Notes under the pieces: model-generated
Seen by the model: the letters and a program-made list of their open reading frames with translations, nothing else
The model's database searches: none
What the model was told of the DNA's origin: nothing
Assembly: GCA_944326365.1 (NCBI GenBank)
Contig: CALVDR010000003.1
Span: 86,576-150,575, forward strand
DNA from: an uncultured Bacteroidales bacterium
GTDB lineage: Bacteria > Bacteroidota > Bacteroidia > Bacteroidales > UBA932
Direction of reading: 5' to 3'
Length of the DNA stretch: 64,000 nt
In this document: piece after piece, positions 35,470 through 43,640 of the stretch
How positions within the stretch are numbered: the first letter of the stretch is position 1
Layout of the letters: each line of letters starts with the position of its first letter
Position numbers and translations under genes: made by a program

Positions 35470-36425
35470 TACATGAACTTCTCGATCAAAATATCCGTCA
35501 GTTGCCTTATCATTTCCTCGTATTCATCTTTTCTCTTGAGATTCTGCATGTAATACTCCGGAATACCTTTCTTTCCATATTTTGCTCCCAATACAGCACA
35601 AGTCACTGCCGCGTTGGTATCTGCATCTCCTCCTGCATTGACCACTTTCAGCATCCCCTCTTTGAAACTGTTTACATGGAACAGACACCAGATTGCGCAT
35701 CCCATTGTCTTGAGAGTGTAGCCCATTGTCTGTTCATCATCAAGTTTCAGGTCTTCAAGCTGACCGACTTTACCAGCTATTATATACATTCCAATCCTCT
35801 CGTCATATTGATACCCTATCCTGCACAAGTCTTCAAAAGACAACTCTCTGCCATGCCACACCAGACTGTTTATTATCTCAGATATTACTACACTGGAGCC
35901 AATACATCTTGGGTCTGCATGTGTTAATCTGCATATTCTTTCAGCATTCCCAGCCGCATTCTCATTCCACAGGCCTACAACAGATGTTCTCATTACTCCT
36001 CCATTGGCTGCATTATTTCTTCCATACATACTGTCCCACACTATTTCAGCTGCCTTCTCAGGGTCTGATTCATAATCATACAGTCCAAGCACAGTATATG
36101 TCAGCTGCCCTATGCCCATAGGTATTCCTCTAAACCATTCCTTGAAGTTATGGGCAACAGTTTTCGACTTTATTGCCTTGTCTGCAATAATAGCCCTTGC
36201 TATGCAGAGCATCATGTCAGTGTCATCAGTCCAGTCTCCCTGATTCCACCTTTCTCTGTGGAAATCCTGCACTATCTGGCTGTATTCTAAAAGTCCGTCA
36301 GGATAATTATGCAACACTTCATCTCTGCTCATGAACTCAGTTCCAAGCCCAAGAGCATCCCCTATTGCCTGTCCCCACAGACAACCGGCAATCCTGTCCT
36401 TTATTTCCTCAATATCCCTTGCCAT
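35469..36425 (-). CDS. ADP-ribosylglycohydrolase family protein
   Basis: 318-residue DraG-type hydrolase that removes ADP-ribose from protein or other acceptors, using two magnesium ions. The motifs are in place: GCLWGQAIGDALGLGTEF, WTDDTDMMLCIARAI (DDTD), NGGVMRTS, and GGDADTNAAVTCAVLGA near residue 265. The protein is cytoplasmic. It sits in an AT-richer island and is bounded by ATGYGCACTWARGTAT motifs on both sides. Relatives also serve as immunity or toxin-reversal proteins, but no ADP-ribosyltransferase is seen nearby. Confidence 0.88.
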   Translation of the reverse strand: MARDIEEIKDRIAGCLWGQAIGDALGLGTEFMSRDEVLHNYPDGLLEYSQIVQDFHRERWNQGDWTDDTDMMLCIARAIIADKAIKSKTVAHNFKEWFRGIPMGIGQLTYTVLGLYDYESDPEKAAEIVWDSMYGRNNAANGGVMRTSVVGLWNENAAGNAERICRLTHADPRCIGSSVVISEIINSLVWHGRELSFEDLCRIGYQYDERIGMYIIAGKVGQLEDLKLDDEQTMGYTLKTMGCAIWCLFHVNSFKEGMLKVVNAGGDADTNAAVTCAVLGAKYGKKGIPEYYMQNLKRKDEYEEMIRQLTDILIEKFM

Positions 36426-36463
36426 TATTCAAGTCTTGTTCAAATATCTATTAAATATAATAA

Positions 36464-36482
36464 TATATACCTAAGTGCGCAT
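36464..36482. repeat. Gene-end motif, copy 1
   Basis: On the minus strand ATGCGCACTTAGGTATATA lies between the L,D-transpeptidase-like gene stop (36511) and the ADP-ribosylglycohydrolase start (36425). It differs from copy 3 by one base. Confidence 0.6.
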
Positions 36483-36510
36483 ATCGGAATTTCATATCAT
36501 AATGGATAAG

Positions 36511-37164
36511 TCAATACATTCCTTCATACACCCACAGCATCAATGGTTTATTGCTAGACTTTACTGTTTTTACTACTTTTGCATACTTCCTGAAAGGGAT
36601 TGTGATGCAGCCCTCACTCTTTGGTCTTATCTTGTGTCCCAATACCTTATGCACCTTGACTGGTATCAAGAATGGGTATATTGAAAAGTTCGGCAGACTT
36701 ACAGGATGAATCAGAATACCCCTCTGCAAGGCTTTGCTGTTGCTCTTGTCCTTGCCATACAGCAGTAGTGCCTTTCTTCCTGTGGGCTTGCTCATAGTCT
36801 TCTCCTTTCCAACCCTGTAATGACCCAATGATGAACAGAAACTGCCGACTTCATTGCTGAATACAGGTCTTCTTGCAGTGCTTCCTTTGCCATATCCATG
36901 AGCACACAGGCTTCTCAGGACAGGTTTCTCCATTTCAAAATCCCAAATAAAGAATCTGACCCTCCCTGAATGTCTGCCATAGTCCACCAGCAGGCAATAA
37001 TCCGTGCTGTATCCATTCTCCTTGCAGTATTCCAATGCTTCCTCTGCTCTTTCATCAAGGTCTTTGGGAGTGGAGTTGCCTGTGATGAGGAACAAAAGAA
37101 GCAGTATTGTCCCTATGGAGACTGTTGTGAGTATGATTCTTTTAATAACTGAAAATTTCATCAT
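36511..37164 (-). CDS. Murein L,D-transpeptidase catalytic-domain-like protein
   Basis: 217 residues from ATG 37164 (or 37161), with an N-terminal signal anchor (KRIILTTVSIGTILLLLFLI). The domain matches the YkuD_2 type: FFIWDFEMEKPVLRSLCAHGYG, then GRKALLLYGKDKSN, and the SEGCITIPFRKYAK block carrying the catalytic cysteine next to a conserved histidine (ILIHPVSLP). It probably modifies or crosslinks peptidoglycan in the periplasm, although relatives are poorly characterised. The start overlaps the end of the next upstream gene by about 23 bases, so the two are translationally coupled. Confidence 0.78.
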   Translation of the reverse strand: MMKFSVIKRIILTTVSIGTILLLLFLITGNSTPKDLDERAEEALEYCKENGYSTDYCLLVDYGRHSGRVRFFIWDFEMEKPVLRSLCAHGYGKGSTARRPVFSNEVGSFCSSLGHYRVGKEKTMSKPTGRKALLLYGKDKSNSKALQRGILIHPVSLPNFSIYPFLIPVKVHKVLGHKIRPKSEGCITIPFRKYAKVVKTVKSSNKPLMLWVYEGMY

Positions 37165-37564
37165 ACCATTCGGAAACATCTTCTCTTATCTGCTTGTAAT
37201 ATTTATAAATAATTAAAACTAAATTAAATTCTGCCCTTTTGGATTTATATTCATTTACAGTAAAGTAACCATAAAAATTACCTTGTGCATCAACAATTAC
37301 CGGAGGATATGTAGCATATTCATTAAATGGAGAATAACTGCTATAATCACTTCCATAAGAACTATATTCATTCCAGATTGAAGTTGAAGAATAAGAATTT
37401 CCATAGGAGCCATATTCGTTCCAAATTGATTCTGAATCATATTTCGATGCATTCAGTTTACCCAAATAAACATCATAGTCATCGCCTCCGAAAATCATCA
37501 ATGTCTGTCCTGAGACAAAAGTATACAGTGTCAATAGGCAGACAATGGAAAAGATTTTTATCAT
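37142..37564 (-). CDS. Secreted protein with SIWNxYxxYGxxYS repeats
   Basis: 140 residues with a signal peptide (MIKIFSIVCLLTLYTFVSG). The mature part begins MIFGGDDYDVYLGKLNASKY. It then has three imperfect repeats of the form SIWNEYGSYGNSYSST, SIWNEYSSYGSDYSSY and SPFNEYATYPP, followed by VIVDAQGNFYGYFTVNEY. I recognise this repeat style from small secreted proteins of unknown function across several phyla. It is coupled to the L,D-transpeptidase-like gene, which suggests an envelope role (inference). Confidence 0.75.
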   Translation of the reverse strand: MIKIFSIVCLLTLYTFVSGQTLMIFGGDDYDVYLGKLNASKYDSESIWNEYGSYGNSYSSTSIWNEYSSYGSDYSSYSPFNEYATYPPVIVDAQGNFYGYFTVNEYKSKRAEFNLVLIIYKYYKQIREDVSEWYDEIFSY

Positions 37565-37579
37565 AAGTTTCTACTTTAA

Positions 37580-38440
37580 TCACAATGGCTTGATTTCACT
37601 GAAATGGTATGCCCAATTGCTGTTCTCATACGCCTCAATACTTTCGGCAGGGACTTTCAGGACAGTGTTAGGGGATGAATCAGAAGAGTTGGACCATGAT
37701 ACGTTCGGTGGAATCGGTGTTCCCAACAGAAATTCTTTTATTGAGCCACTTGAAAATGCATAATCAACAGACTGAAGATTTGTACATTCCGCAGCATCAA
37801 CTACTGTCAGATAGCAATCAACAAATGCACGATAGTCAATATATGTGACGCTTCTTGGGATTTTTACAGACACGAGAGATGTGCAGTTCATGAAAGAATC
37901 TCCGCCAATGCTGGTTATACCATTCGGAATCTCTATGGATACCAACGAATTGCATCCGTGGAAATCGAGTTCCGAAAGATTCGGCAGGTATTCCGGCAAC
38001 CTGACTGTCTTCAGGTTATGACAGACTGTAATAGAAATGGACGTAAGTTCCTCATTGTTTTTCAGATCCACAGCCTCTACCGATCCGGTTAAGTATAAAG
38101 TCTTAAGCTTGGAATTGTACCTCAAATCCACCTCCTCGACTGAGGAAGCTGAAAATAATTCCATATTGGAAAAATACTCTATACCGGCAAATGTCCTGGC
38201 ATTCGTACTGTAAATGCTTCTTACAGCATTAGCCTCTGACATAGAGACCTTCCCATCATCATTCACGTCAAAATTCTCATAGCAATACGCCATGAACTCG
38301 ATATCATCCATCTTGGTACATACATCATCCACCTTCTCCAGAAAAGGCAACATCTCCAGCCCGCTTTTTTCACATCCCGTACCCACAGCCGCCATCGCGA
38401 CCGCAAGACAGATTATCGCTTTTGTCTTCATAAACCGCAT
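37580..38440 (-). CDS. BspA-type leucine-rich-repeat lipoprotein with EF-hand
   Basis: 286 residues. The N-terminus MRFMKTKAIICLAVAMAAVG with TGC gives a lipoprotein signal (an alternative start is 38431). A dockerin- or EF-hand-like loop FDVNDDGKVSMSEANAV follows at about residue 57. The remainder is LRR_5 (BspA) repeats, for example LSELDFHGCNSLVSIEIPNG and FMNCTSLVSVKIPRSVTYID. The C-terminal PAESIEAYENSNWAYHF is a common end of these surface proteins. Probably an exposed adhesin-like protein. It lies 15 bases before the SIWN-repeat gene. Confidence 0.85.
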   Translation of the reverse strand: MRFMKTKAIICLAVAMAAVGTGCEKSGLEMLPFLEKVDDVCTKMDDIEFMAYCYENFDVNDDGKVSMSEANAVRSIYSTNARTFAGIEYFSNMELFSASSVEEVDLRYNSKLKTLYLTGSVEAVDLKNNEELTSISITVCHNLKTVRLPEYLPNLSELDFHGCNSLVSIEIPNGITSIGGDSFMNCTSLVSVKIPRSVTYIDYRAFVDCYLTVVDAAECTNLQSVDYAFSSGSIKEFLLGTPIPPNVSWSNSSDSSPNTVLKVPAESIEAYENSNWAYHFSEIKPL

Positions 38441-38550
38441 AATATCAATATATAATTTTGTTCCACATTTATTTACCTATCTGTACTCTATTCTGAACAA
38501 TGTCAGGAGAGGTCCAAAACTTCTAAACATTCCGGTTATCAATAAATAGT

Positions 38551-39138
38551 TTAAATATCATTATAAATATCTTGTATCGTACTATATGGATAATTTTCTT
38601 TATCCCTATATTTAATAGATATCGACCCGGCAGGTTCTGTCTTATAAACAGAGGACCCCAAATTAATTGATAGTGTTACAAAGATTTCTCCGTTCATAGT
38701 GTCATACCTTGTAATTACTTCATACCTACCTAAGAATGCACTATATGATGTTTCTTTTCTTGTATCTTCAATGGAATCTGCATATCCATATTTTTTTTGA
38801 AATATCTGATTAAGCTCTTTGTATTCTTGAGTTGCCTTATCTATAGCTGATATAACTCTTGCTCTTGAACCGCCTTCAGAAAAAACTGTAACATACCCTC
38901 TATAAGTCAAATAGTCGACAACTACTTGATATATTGGATCTCCTGTGCAAAACACCGTACAAGTTCTTCCTGCGAATTCGCCACTCATACAAAAACCGGT
39001 TCTTGTGAATCCCTTTGATTCCAATCTAGAATAAAAACTTTCTTTTGTTCCATCTATAGGAATTCCCATAAAAGCAAGATGTTGCGCAAATGTCGGAATC
39101 GAAAAAAACGTCAACAGAAATATAAATAACTTGTTCAT
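38551..39138 (-). CDS. Secreted hypothetical protein
   Basis: 195 residues with a signal peptide (MNKLFIFLLTFFSIPTFAQ). The mature part starts HLAFMGIPIDGTKESFYSRL, a pattern seen in periplasmic Bacteroidota proteins in which a ligand-like helix pair is followed by beta strands. No enzymatic motif is visible. It is AT-rich like its neighbours. Confidence 0.65.
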   Translation of the reverse strand: MNKLFIFLLTFFSIPTFAQHLAFMGIPIDGTKESFYSRLESKGFTRTGFCMSGEFAGRTCTVFCTGDPIYQVVVDYLTYRGYVTVFSEGGSRARVISAIDKATQEYKELNQIFQKKYGYADSIEDTRKETSYSAFLGRYEVITRYDTMNGEIFVTLSINLGSSVYKTEPAGSISIKYRDKENYPYSTIQDIYNDI

Positions 39139-39202
39139 ATGTATATCAATTTGTTTTATTTCAGTAAAATGGAAAATTCTATATTAGTTGCAAAACGCAG
39201 TT

Positions 39203-40024
39203 CTACTCAATCAAATCATCTCGGATTTTACCGTTTGGCAAGTATTTATGCAATTTTTCATCTATATCATCTATAAACTTTATATCAACGATTCTGTGTC
39301 GGCAACCTTTGATTTTATAAATACCGTTACTTACATCATTGGCGCTATAAACTTTAGTACTTTCTACTGTTATAGTTGCATCTTTAAGCAATTCATCGGC
39401 GATCAATGGAGAAAAAGAAGATACATCAAATTTCGCTACCTCGCTTTTATAAGCATTAAACCACCTGCCTAATCTCTCATCCACTGCACTAAGTTGAGTA
39501 ATAAGAACATTAGCTGACATAAATAAACCATCAGACATTGTTTCCTCTAGTTCACCATCGTCATTATAATAAGAAGCTGGAATGGACTTCTTAGATAGGA
39601 GAAGCCGAAAGGAATAAATATCATGCTTAAAAAAAGCGTGAACAGATACGATTGATGCTGTTGCTAACACTTTAAATCCCACTAATTTATCTATCTGTTT
39701 ATCTGAATTATCAGCTATTTTTTGTTTATTCTGCTCTACTATTGCTGCTTCCGTTTTCTGTCTTTTACAGGAGTTTTCTGGAGATAAATTTATTTTACCA
39801 TCATCAATGTTCTTTTTATATCTATTATTTTGGGGTTTTGAATTTTCATTTGAAAATAAGTTACTGATCAAAGTACCGACACCGATAAAAATCAGAAGAG
39901 ACAGCACACCCCAAATTCCTCCTCCCTCAGAATCTTCTGCAACCTCATGCATATACGAAGCCTGTGCTGAAACTTTAATGCACACACTTAATGCGACAGA
40001 CACAAGTATAACAAGTTTTTTCAT
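39203..40024 (-). CDS. Hypothetical protein with signal peptide and membrane segment
   Basis: 273 residues: signal peptide (MKKLVILVSVALSVCIKVSA), then one membrane helix (GVLSLLIFIGVGTLISNLF at about 39-57), a basic, charged linker and a soluble C-terminal domain (about 110-273) with DNDEL-like acidic loops (YYNDDGELEETMSDGL). The family is not recognised. It is 14 bases downstream of the DUF2971 gene and probably co-transcribed with it. Confidence 0.6.
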   Translation of the reverse strand: MKKLVILVSVALSVCIKVSAQASYMHEVAEDSEGGGIWGVLSLLIFIGVGTLISNLFSNENSKPQNNRYKKNIDDGKINLSPENSCKRQKTEAAIVEQNKQKIADNSDKQIDKLVGFKVLATASIVSVHAFFKHDIYSFRLLLSKKSIPASYYNDDGELEETMSDGLFMSANVLITQLSAVDERLGRWFNAYKSEVAKFDVSSFSPLIADELLKDATITVESTKVYSANDVSNGIYKIKGCRHRIVDIKFIDDIDEKLHKYLPNGKIRDDLIE

Positions 40025-40038
40025 TGACTAATCGTTAA

Positions 40039-40824
40039 TTAATACTCAAGTATTTCTGAATAACTTATTTTAAACTGCAGGAATTCATACGATTTCCTCA
40101 ACAAATTCCCGAAGGACTCTGCTTCTGCAGGTGACAGGAACGGGGAAAGAATAATATCATTTATCGCAGTTTCAGGGTTAAATTTAAGCATTGTGAATTC
40201 GCTGTCATCCTCGGAAAGATTCTCCGGTATTATGTATAGCCTTAACTCGTTCTCTATTTCGTATTCAGGAGTTTTATGAAACAGCATATCGGATATATTC
40301 GATTTGTTTTTCTCCTCTCCATAATTCATTGCTGAACAATATAGCGTTTGGTCAGGCTCCAACTGGATAGAAGACAGCAATTCTTCTATCGAACTTTTTA
40401 TCAATACTCCGTATTCATTTGAAGTATATGCCTTCCAAAGAGGGTACACCTCTCGTTCATTTAGAGTCCAGCATGATGCATAAAACAATGATGTTAGTTC
40501 AAACAGAGATTTATTCCACTGATGATACTGTGACCGTCGTTTATCTAAAGTGTCTTTATAGAGCACTTTAATAAAATCTGAGGTGTATCCACCTGTTTCT
40601 CTATGATCTGAGAACGATTTTCTTCTCGACAATCTGAATTTTCCGTCAAGCATCAATATGAGATTGGAAAATGAAGTGTACCTGTAAATGCAAGTCTGTT
40701 CTGACATTCTGTCAGACAAGCATATTCTGATATTACTGTTGTTCTGAAACGGTAAAAAACATATATTCAGATTATCAGTAAAATGTTTCACCTGTGTTAT
40801 TCTATCACTTTGACTTATTTCCAT
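40039..40824 (-). CDS. DUF2971-like protein
   Basis: 261 residues resembling DUF2971: IYRYTSFSNLILMLDGKFRL near residue 46, SFSDHRETGG, then FYASCWTLNEREVYPLWKAY and YGVLIKSSIEELLSS. Members are widespread accessory proteins, often in mobile or defence-rich regions; their function is unknown. It begins 14 bases after a strong terminator-like hairpin that ends a probable structured RNA, so its transcription may be attenuated. Confidence 0.7.
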   Translation of the reverse strand: MEISQSDRITQVKHFTDNLNICFLPFQNNSNIRICLSDRMSEQTCIYRYTSFSNLILMLDGKFRLSRRKSFSDHRETGGYTSDFIKVLYKDTLDKRRSQYHQWNKSLFELTSLFYASCWTLNEREVYPLWKAYTSNEYGVLIKSSIEELLSSIQLEPDQTLYCSAMNYGEEKNKSNISDMLFHKTPEYEIENELRLYIIPENLSEDDSEFTMLKFNPETAINDIILSPFLSPAEAESFGNLLRKSYEFLQFKISYSEILEY

Positions 40825-40837
40825 ATTATCTTTAAAA

Positions 40838-41040
40838 CAAAAAATGTGGGCTCAACTTGTGCAATCCTCAGGTATCGCCAAACACCCACGACTACAAACA
40901 AGAAAGCCCACACCAACGGTGCGGTTTTTCTCATTTACCCGTAGTCGTTCCTGTAAATTTGGCGATTTTGAGGATTACGGTAAAAATGAAAACCTTATGT
41001 CAAATATGTCCGGTAAAATTTTACATCTTTCTTTTTCTGT
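40838..41040 (-). ncRNA. Probable structured RNA or leader of about 200 nt
   Basis: On the minus strand a -7 box TAACTTTG (41054-41047) overlaps the stop of the upstream gene, and a run TTTTTTG ends the segment at 40838. Between them is a long imperfect self-complementary structure. AATCCTCA...ATCGCCAAA (40976-40958) pairs with TTTGGCGAT...TGAGGATT (40882-40863), and CGACTAC (40947-40941) pairs with GTAGTCG (40895-40889). TGTGGGCT (40912-40905) can pair with AGCCCACA (40852-40845) just before the T-run, as an intrinsic terminator. The two structures compete for the same strand. It could be a free small RNA or an attenuating leader of the DUF2971 gene. No Rfam family was identified by eye. Confidence 0.55.
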
Positions 41041-41051
41041 ATACCACAAAG

Positions 41052-42188
41052 TTAGTATTTATTCTTGAAGAACGAAAAGTTATTGGACATAAACCCGTCG
41101 GTGGGGGCTTCCGGAACAAAGGTAGTGTGTTTTACCTCCGTTCTGCATTTCTGCAAGTCTTGCAGAAATTCTTTATCTTCAAACTCCACCTTCGACCTGT
41201 CCAGTTCGATCTTTTTCGGTGCATAATACCTTTCTCCCCCGTTTATACAATAAAATTCCGCGATATCGCTCCTGAATTCCCTGTAAAATGCCTCCTTGAT
41301 GCGTGTACACTTTTCGTTTATCGAGTTCTTTGTCGGATCCGTGACATCTTCGATACTTTTCAGGACAGCATCGTAATCCGACCGTCTGTTCAGGTACTTG
41401 TAGATTTCCAGAAGTTCATCCCTGTAACTTCTCAACTGGAAAAACTGTATGCCTTCCGGATGCATCAGAAACAGAAAGTATACGGCCTTGACAAGCGGAG
41501 TCATCTTGATTTCGATGTTGTAATCCGGGAGCAATATGCGGAAATCCGTCGTGATTACCATGCGGCTGATGACTATCGGGACATCAAGAAGAGACTTGAT
41601 GGCCGCCTCGCTGACCCCGAGCATCCTCAGACGGTGTACGCGGGTCGATATTTCCTCCGACAATTTTACGATTCTTTCAGCAAAACATCTGTCGGCATAT
41701 CCGTCATCTTCTCTGAAGAAACCTATCCCCGGTATCATACTCGGACTGTCCCTGTACATATCCGTGTATTCCTCCAGATTTTTCAGCAGCTCCCTGTGAT
41801 CAGACGGGCGTATGTCATGATATATAAATCTATAGCCTTTGTTATCTGACTTGTCATATTCTATTAGGCCCTGTCTGATGATGTCTGCAGATTCCGGAAG
41901 CAGATGCGATAACAAAGTTTCACAAGTAATCGGCAAATGGAAGTCTTCCATCCTCAAACCATGCAGGTACGGGAACATATAGGCAAGATGCTCCACCGTA
42001 AGTGATTCCGAAATCTTCGGAAGATATGAAACTTCCCAATATTTGCTCCTTCCCGGCAGCAGCAGATTCCTGAAAAAATCATTCAAGTACTGACTGTATT
42101 CAGTCTCGACATAAATGAGTTCGTTATATTCCGGCGTGAATGGCAGGCTTTTGTCAAACCATACATATTTTTCAGAGTTGAAATTCAT
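41052..42188 (-). CDS. Hypothetical protein, 378 residues
   Basis: Soluble, with no signal peptide. It begins MNFNSEKYVWFDKSLPFTPE. The C-terminal half has a helical block TPLVKAVYFLFLMHPEGIQF, then RDELLEIYKYLNRRSDYDAV and a stretch FYCINGGERYYAPKKIELDR. I have the impression that it is a common Bacteroidales protein of unknown function, but I cannot name a domain. Its promoter region has a perfect inverted repeat (TTTGTCAAA/TTTGACAAA). The gene has a G+C content closer to the core than the rest of the island. Confidence 0.65.
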   Translation of the reverse strand: MNFNSEKYVWFDKSLPFTPEYNELIYVETEYSQYLNDFFRNLLLPGRSKYWEVSYLPKISESLTVEHLAYMFPYLHGLRMEDFHLPITCETLLSHLLPESADIIRQGLIEYDKSDNKGYRFIYHDIRPSDHRELLKNLEEYTDMYRDSPSMIPGIGFFREDDGYADRCFAERIVKLSEEISTRVHRLRMLGVSEAAIKSLLDVPIVISRMVITTDFRILLPDYNIEIKMTPLVKAVYFLFLMHPEGIQFFQLRSYRDELLEIYKYLNRRSDYDAVLKSIEDVTDPTKNSINEKCTRIKEAFYREFRSDIAEFYCINGGERYYAPKKIELDRSKVEFEDKEFLQDLQKCRTEVKHTTFVPEAPTDGFMSNNFSFFKNKY

Positions 42189-42250
42189 ACAGGCTTTTAT
42201 AATTGGAATTCAATTAACGCAGTTACTACAAATTTCAGCTTTAATTTTCA

Positions 42251-42279
42251 TTTGTCAAATTTATTCTTTGACAAATATA
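42251..42279 (-). promoter_or_regulatory. Promoter with operator-like inverted repeat
   Basis: TTTGTCAAA (42251-42259) and TTTGACAAA (42267-42275) are perfect inverted repeats. On the minus strand TATATTTG (42279-42272) is a -7 box overlapping the repeat, so a bound protein would block transcription of the 378-residue protein gene. Confidence 0.55.
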
Positions 42280-42335
42280 TAGAGGAAAGAGCCACAAAAT
42301 CCTGTGAAAAGGTCATTGCTCAAGAAGCACTCAGA
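42280..42335. other. Short gene-free stretch
   Basis: Nothing recognisable between the promoter of the 378-residue protein gene and the outer terminator. Confidence 0.4.
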
Positions 42336-42374
42336 ACAAAAAGTCTCCGCAACTTCAAAAGTTACAGAGACTTG
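42336..42374 (-). terminator. Second (outer) terminator of the GGGtGRT operon
   Basis: On the minus strand AAGTCTCTGTAACTT pairs with AAGTTGCGGAGACTT and is followed by TTTTTG. The stem has two mismatches. Confidence 0.7.
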
Positions 42375-42398
42375 TCATTTCTTCTACAAAATTGTATT

Positions 42399-42607
42399 AA
42401 AGGATGGATTTCAAGGCTTGCGATGTTCTGAAAACCCCTCGTCTTCTTCCACCCCATCTACTGAACTTTGCTGTATGTCATTATCTGTCCGAAGAAAACG
42501 TTGCGCCCGCATTATCGAAAAATCCCTGTAACCATCATAGTTACAGGGACTTATCTTTAACATGTCTTTTACCCGACAAAATCAGATAAAAGGATGGATT
42601 TCAAGGC
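42399..42607. repeat. Duplicated 19-bp trailer motif
   Basis: aaaggatggatttcaaggc occurs at 42399-42417 and 42589-42607. Each copy lies just upstream, on the minus strand, of one of the two terminators. The terminator block thus appears to have been duplicated, with about 100 bases of unrelated sequence between the copies. Confidence 0.75.
42517..42549 (-). terminator. First terminator of the GGGtGRT operon
   Basis: TCCCTGTAAC and GTTACAGGGA form a perfect 10-bp stem with a 7-base loop, followed on the minus strand by TTTTTC. Confidence 0.8.
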
Positions 42608-42615
42608 AATTTTAG

Positions 42616-43626
42616 CTATTTTGAAAGAGCAGTAGCCACATCCACCGCACAAGCCACAGTACATCCTACCATAGGGTTGTTGCCTATTCCCAGGAATCCC
42701 ATCATCTCTACATGGGCAGGAACTGAGGATGAACCTGCAAACTGCGCGTCACTGTGCATACGGCCCATGGTGTCGGTCATACCATAGGAAGCAGGACCTG
42801 CAGCCATGTTGTCAGGATGAAGGGTACGGCCTGTACCGCCGCCGGAAGCCACTGAGAAATAAGGCTTGCCTGCGAGGACACGCTCTTTCTTGTAAGTACC
42901 TGCTACCGGATGCTGGAAACGTGTAGGGTTCGTAGAGTTTCCTGTGATGGACACATCCACACCCTCATGCCACATGATGGCCACGCCCTCACGTACATCG
43001 TCAGCTCCGTAGCATTTAACCTTCGCACGCGGACCCTTGCTGTAAGGAATCTCGCGGACCACCTTCAATTCTCCGGTATAGTAGTCGAACTGAGTCTGTA
43101 CGTAGGTAAAGCCATTGATACGGGAGATGATCTGGGCAGCATCTTTTCCGAGACCGTTCAGGATGCAGCGGAGAGGCTCCTTACGGACCTTGTCAGCCTT
43201 GGCAGCGATCTTGATGGCACCCTCGGCGGCAGCGAAAGACTCGTGACCTGCGAGGAAAGCGAAGCACTTGGTCTCCTCTCGCAGAAGCATGGCAGCCAGA
43301 TTTCCATGTCCCAGACCTACCTTACGGTCATCAGCCACGGAACCGGGGATGCAGAAAGACTGGAGTCCGATACCGATAGCCTCAGCAGCATCAGCGGCAT
43401 TCTTGCAGCCTTTCTTGATAGCGATGGCACAGCCCACAACATAAGCCCACTTCGCATTCTCGAAGCAGATAGGCTGAGTGTCTTCGCAAGTCTTGTAAGG
43501 ATCAAGACCATACTCTTCACAGATGGCGTTAGCCTCCTCGATATCCTTGATACCGTTTGCATTCAGAGCAGCGAGAATCTGTTTGATACGACGATCCTGG
43601 CTTTCGAATTTCACTTCTCTAATCAT
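42616..43626 (-). CDS. GGGtGRT protein
   Basis: 336-residue cytoplasmic protein of the family named for its motif, visible as ASGGGTGRTLHPDNM near residue 265. It has several conserved cysteines (EDTQPICFENAKW, IGLQSFCIPGSVAD, ETKCFAFLAGHESF, NNPMVGCTVACAVD) that may hold a metal or iron-sulfur cluster. The function is unknown. It is always recognisable beside an iron-sulfur scaffold-like gene, here 14 bases upstream in the same operon, and the strong terminators suggest high expression. Confidence 0.85.
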   Translation of the reverse strand: MIREVKFESQDRRIKQILAALNANGIKDIEEANAICEEYGLDPYKTCEDTQPICFENAKWAYVVGCAIAIKKGCKNAADAAEAIGIGLQSFCIPGSVADDRKVGLGHGNLAAMLLREETKCFAFLAGHESFAAAEGAIKIAAKADKVRKEPLRCILNGLGKDAAQIISRINGFTYVQTQFDYYTGELKVVREIPYSKGPRAKVKCYGADDVREGVAIMWHEGVDVSITGNSTNPTRFQHPVAGTYKKERVLAGKPYFSVASGGGTGRTLHPDNMAAGPASYGMTDTMGRMHSDAQFAGSSSVPAHVEMMGFLGIGNNPMVGCTVACAVDVATALSK

Positions 43627-43640
43627 AGTATGTCTCCTCC

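Noticed and set aside
40838..41040. Integron attC site
   Set aside because: The imperfect inverted repeat has attC-like symmetry, but no integrase or GTTRRRY core pair was found. A promoter and terminator favour an RNA gene.
42304..42589. Two plus-strand frames of 75 and 61 codons
   Set aside because: They run through both terminator hairpins of the opposite strand and show no protein-like features.
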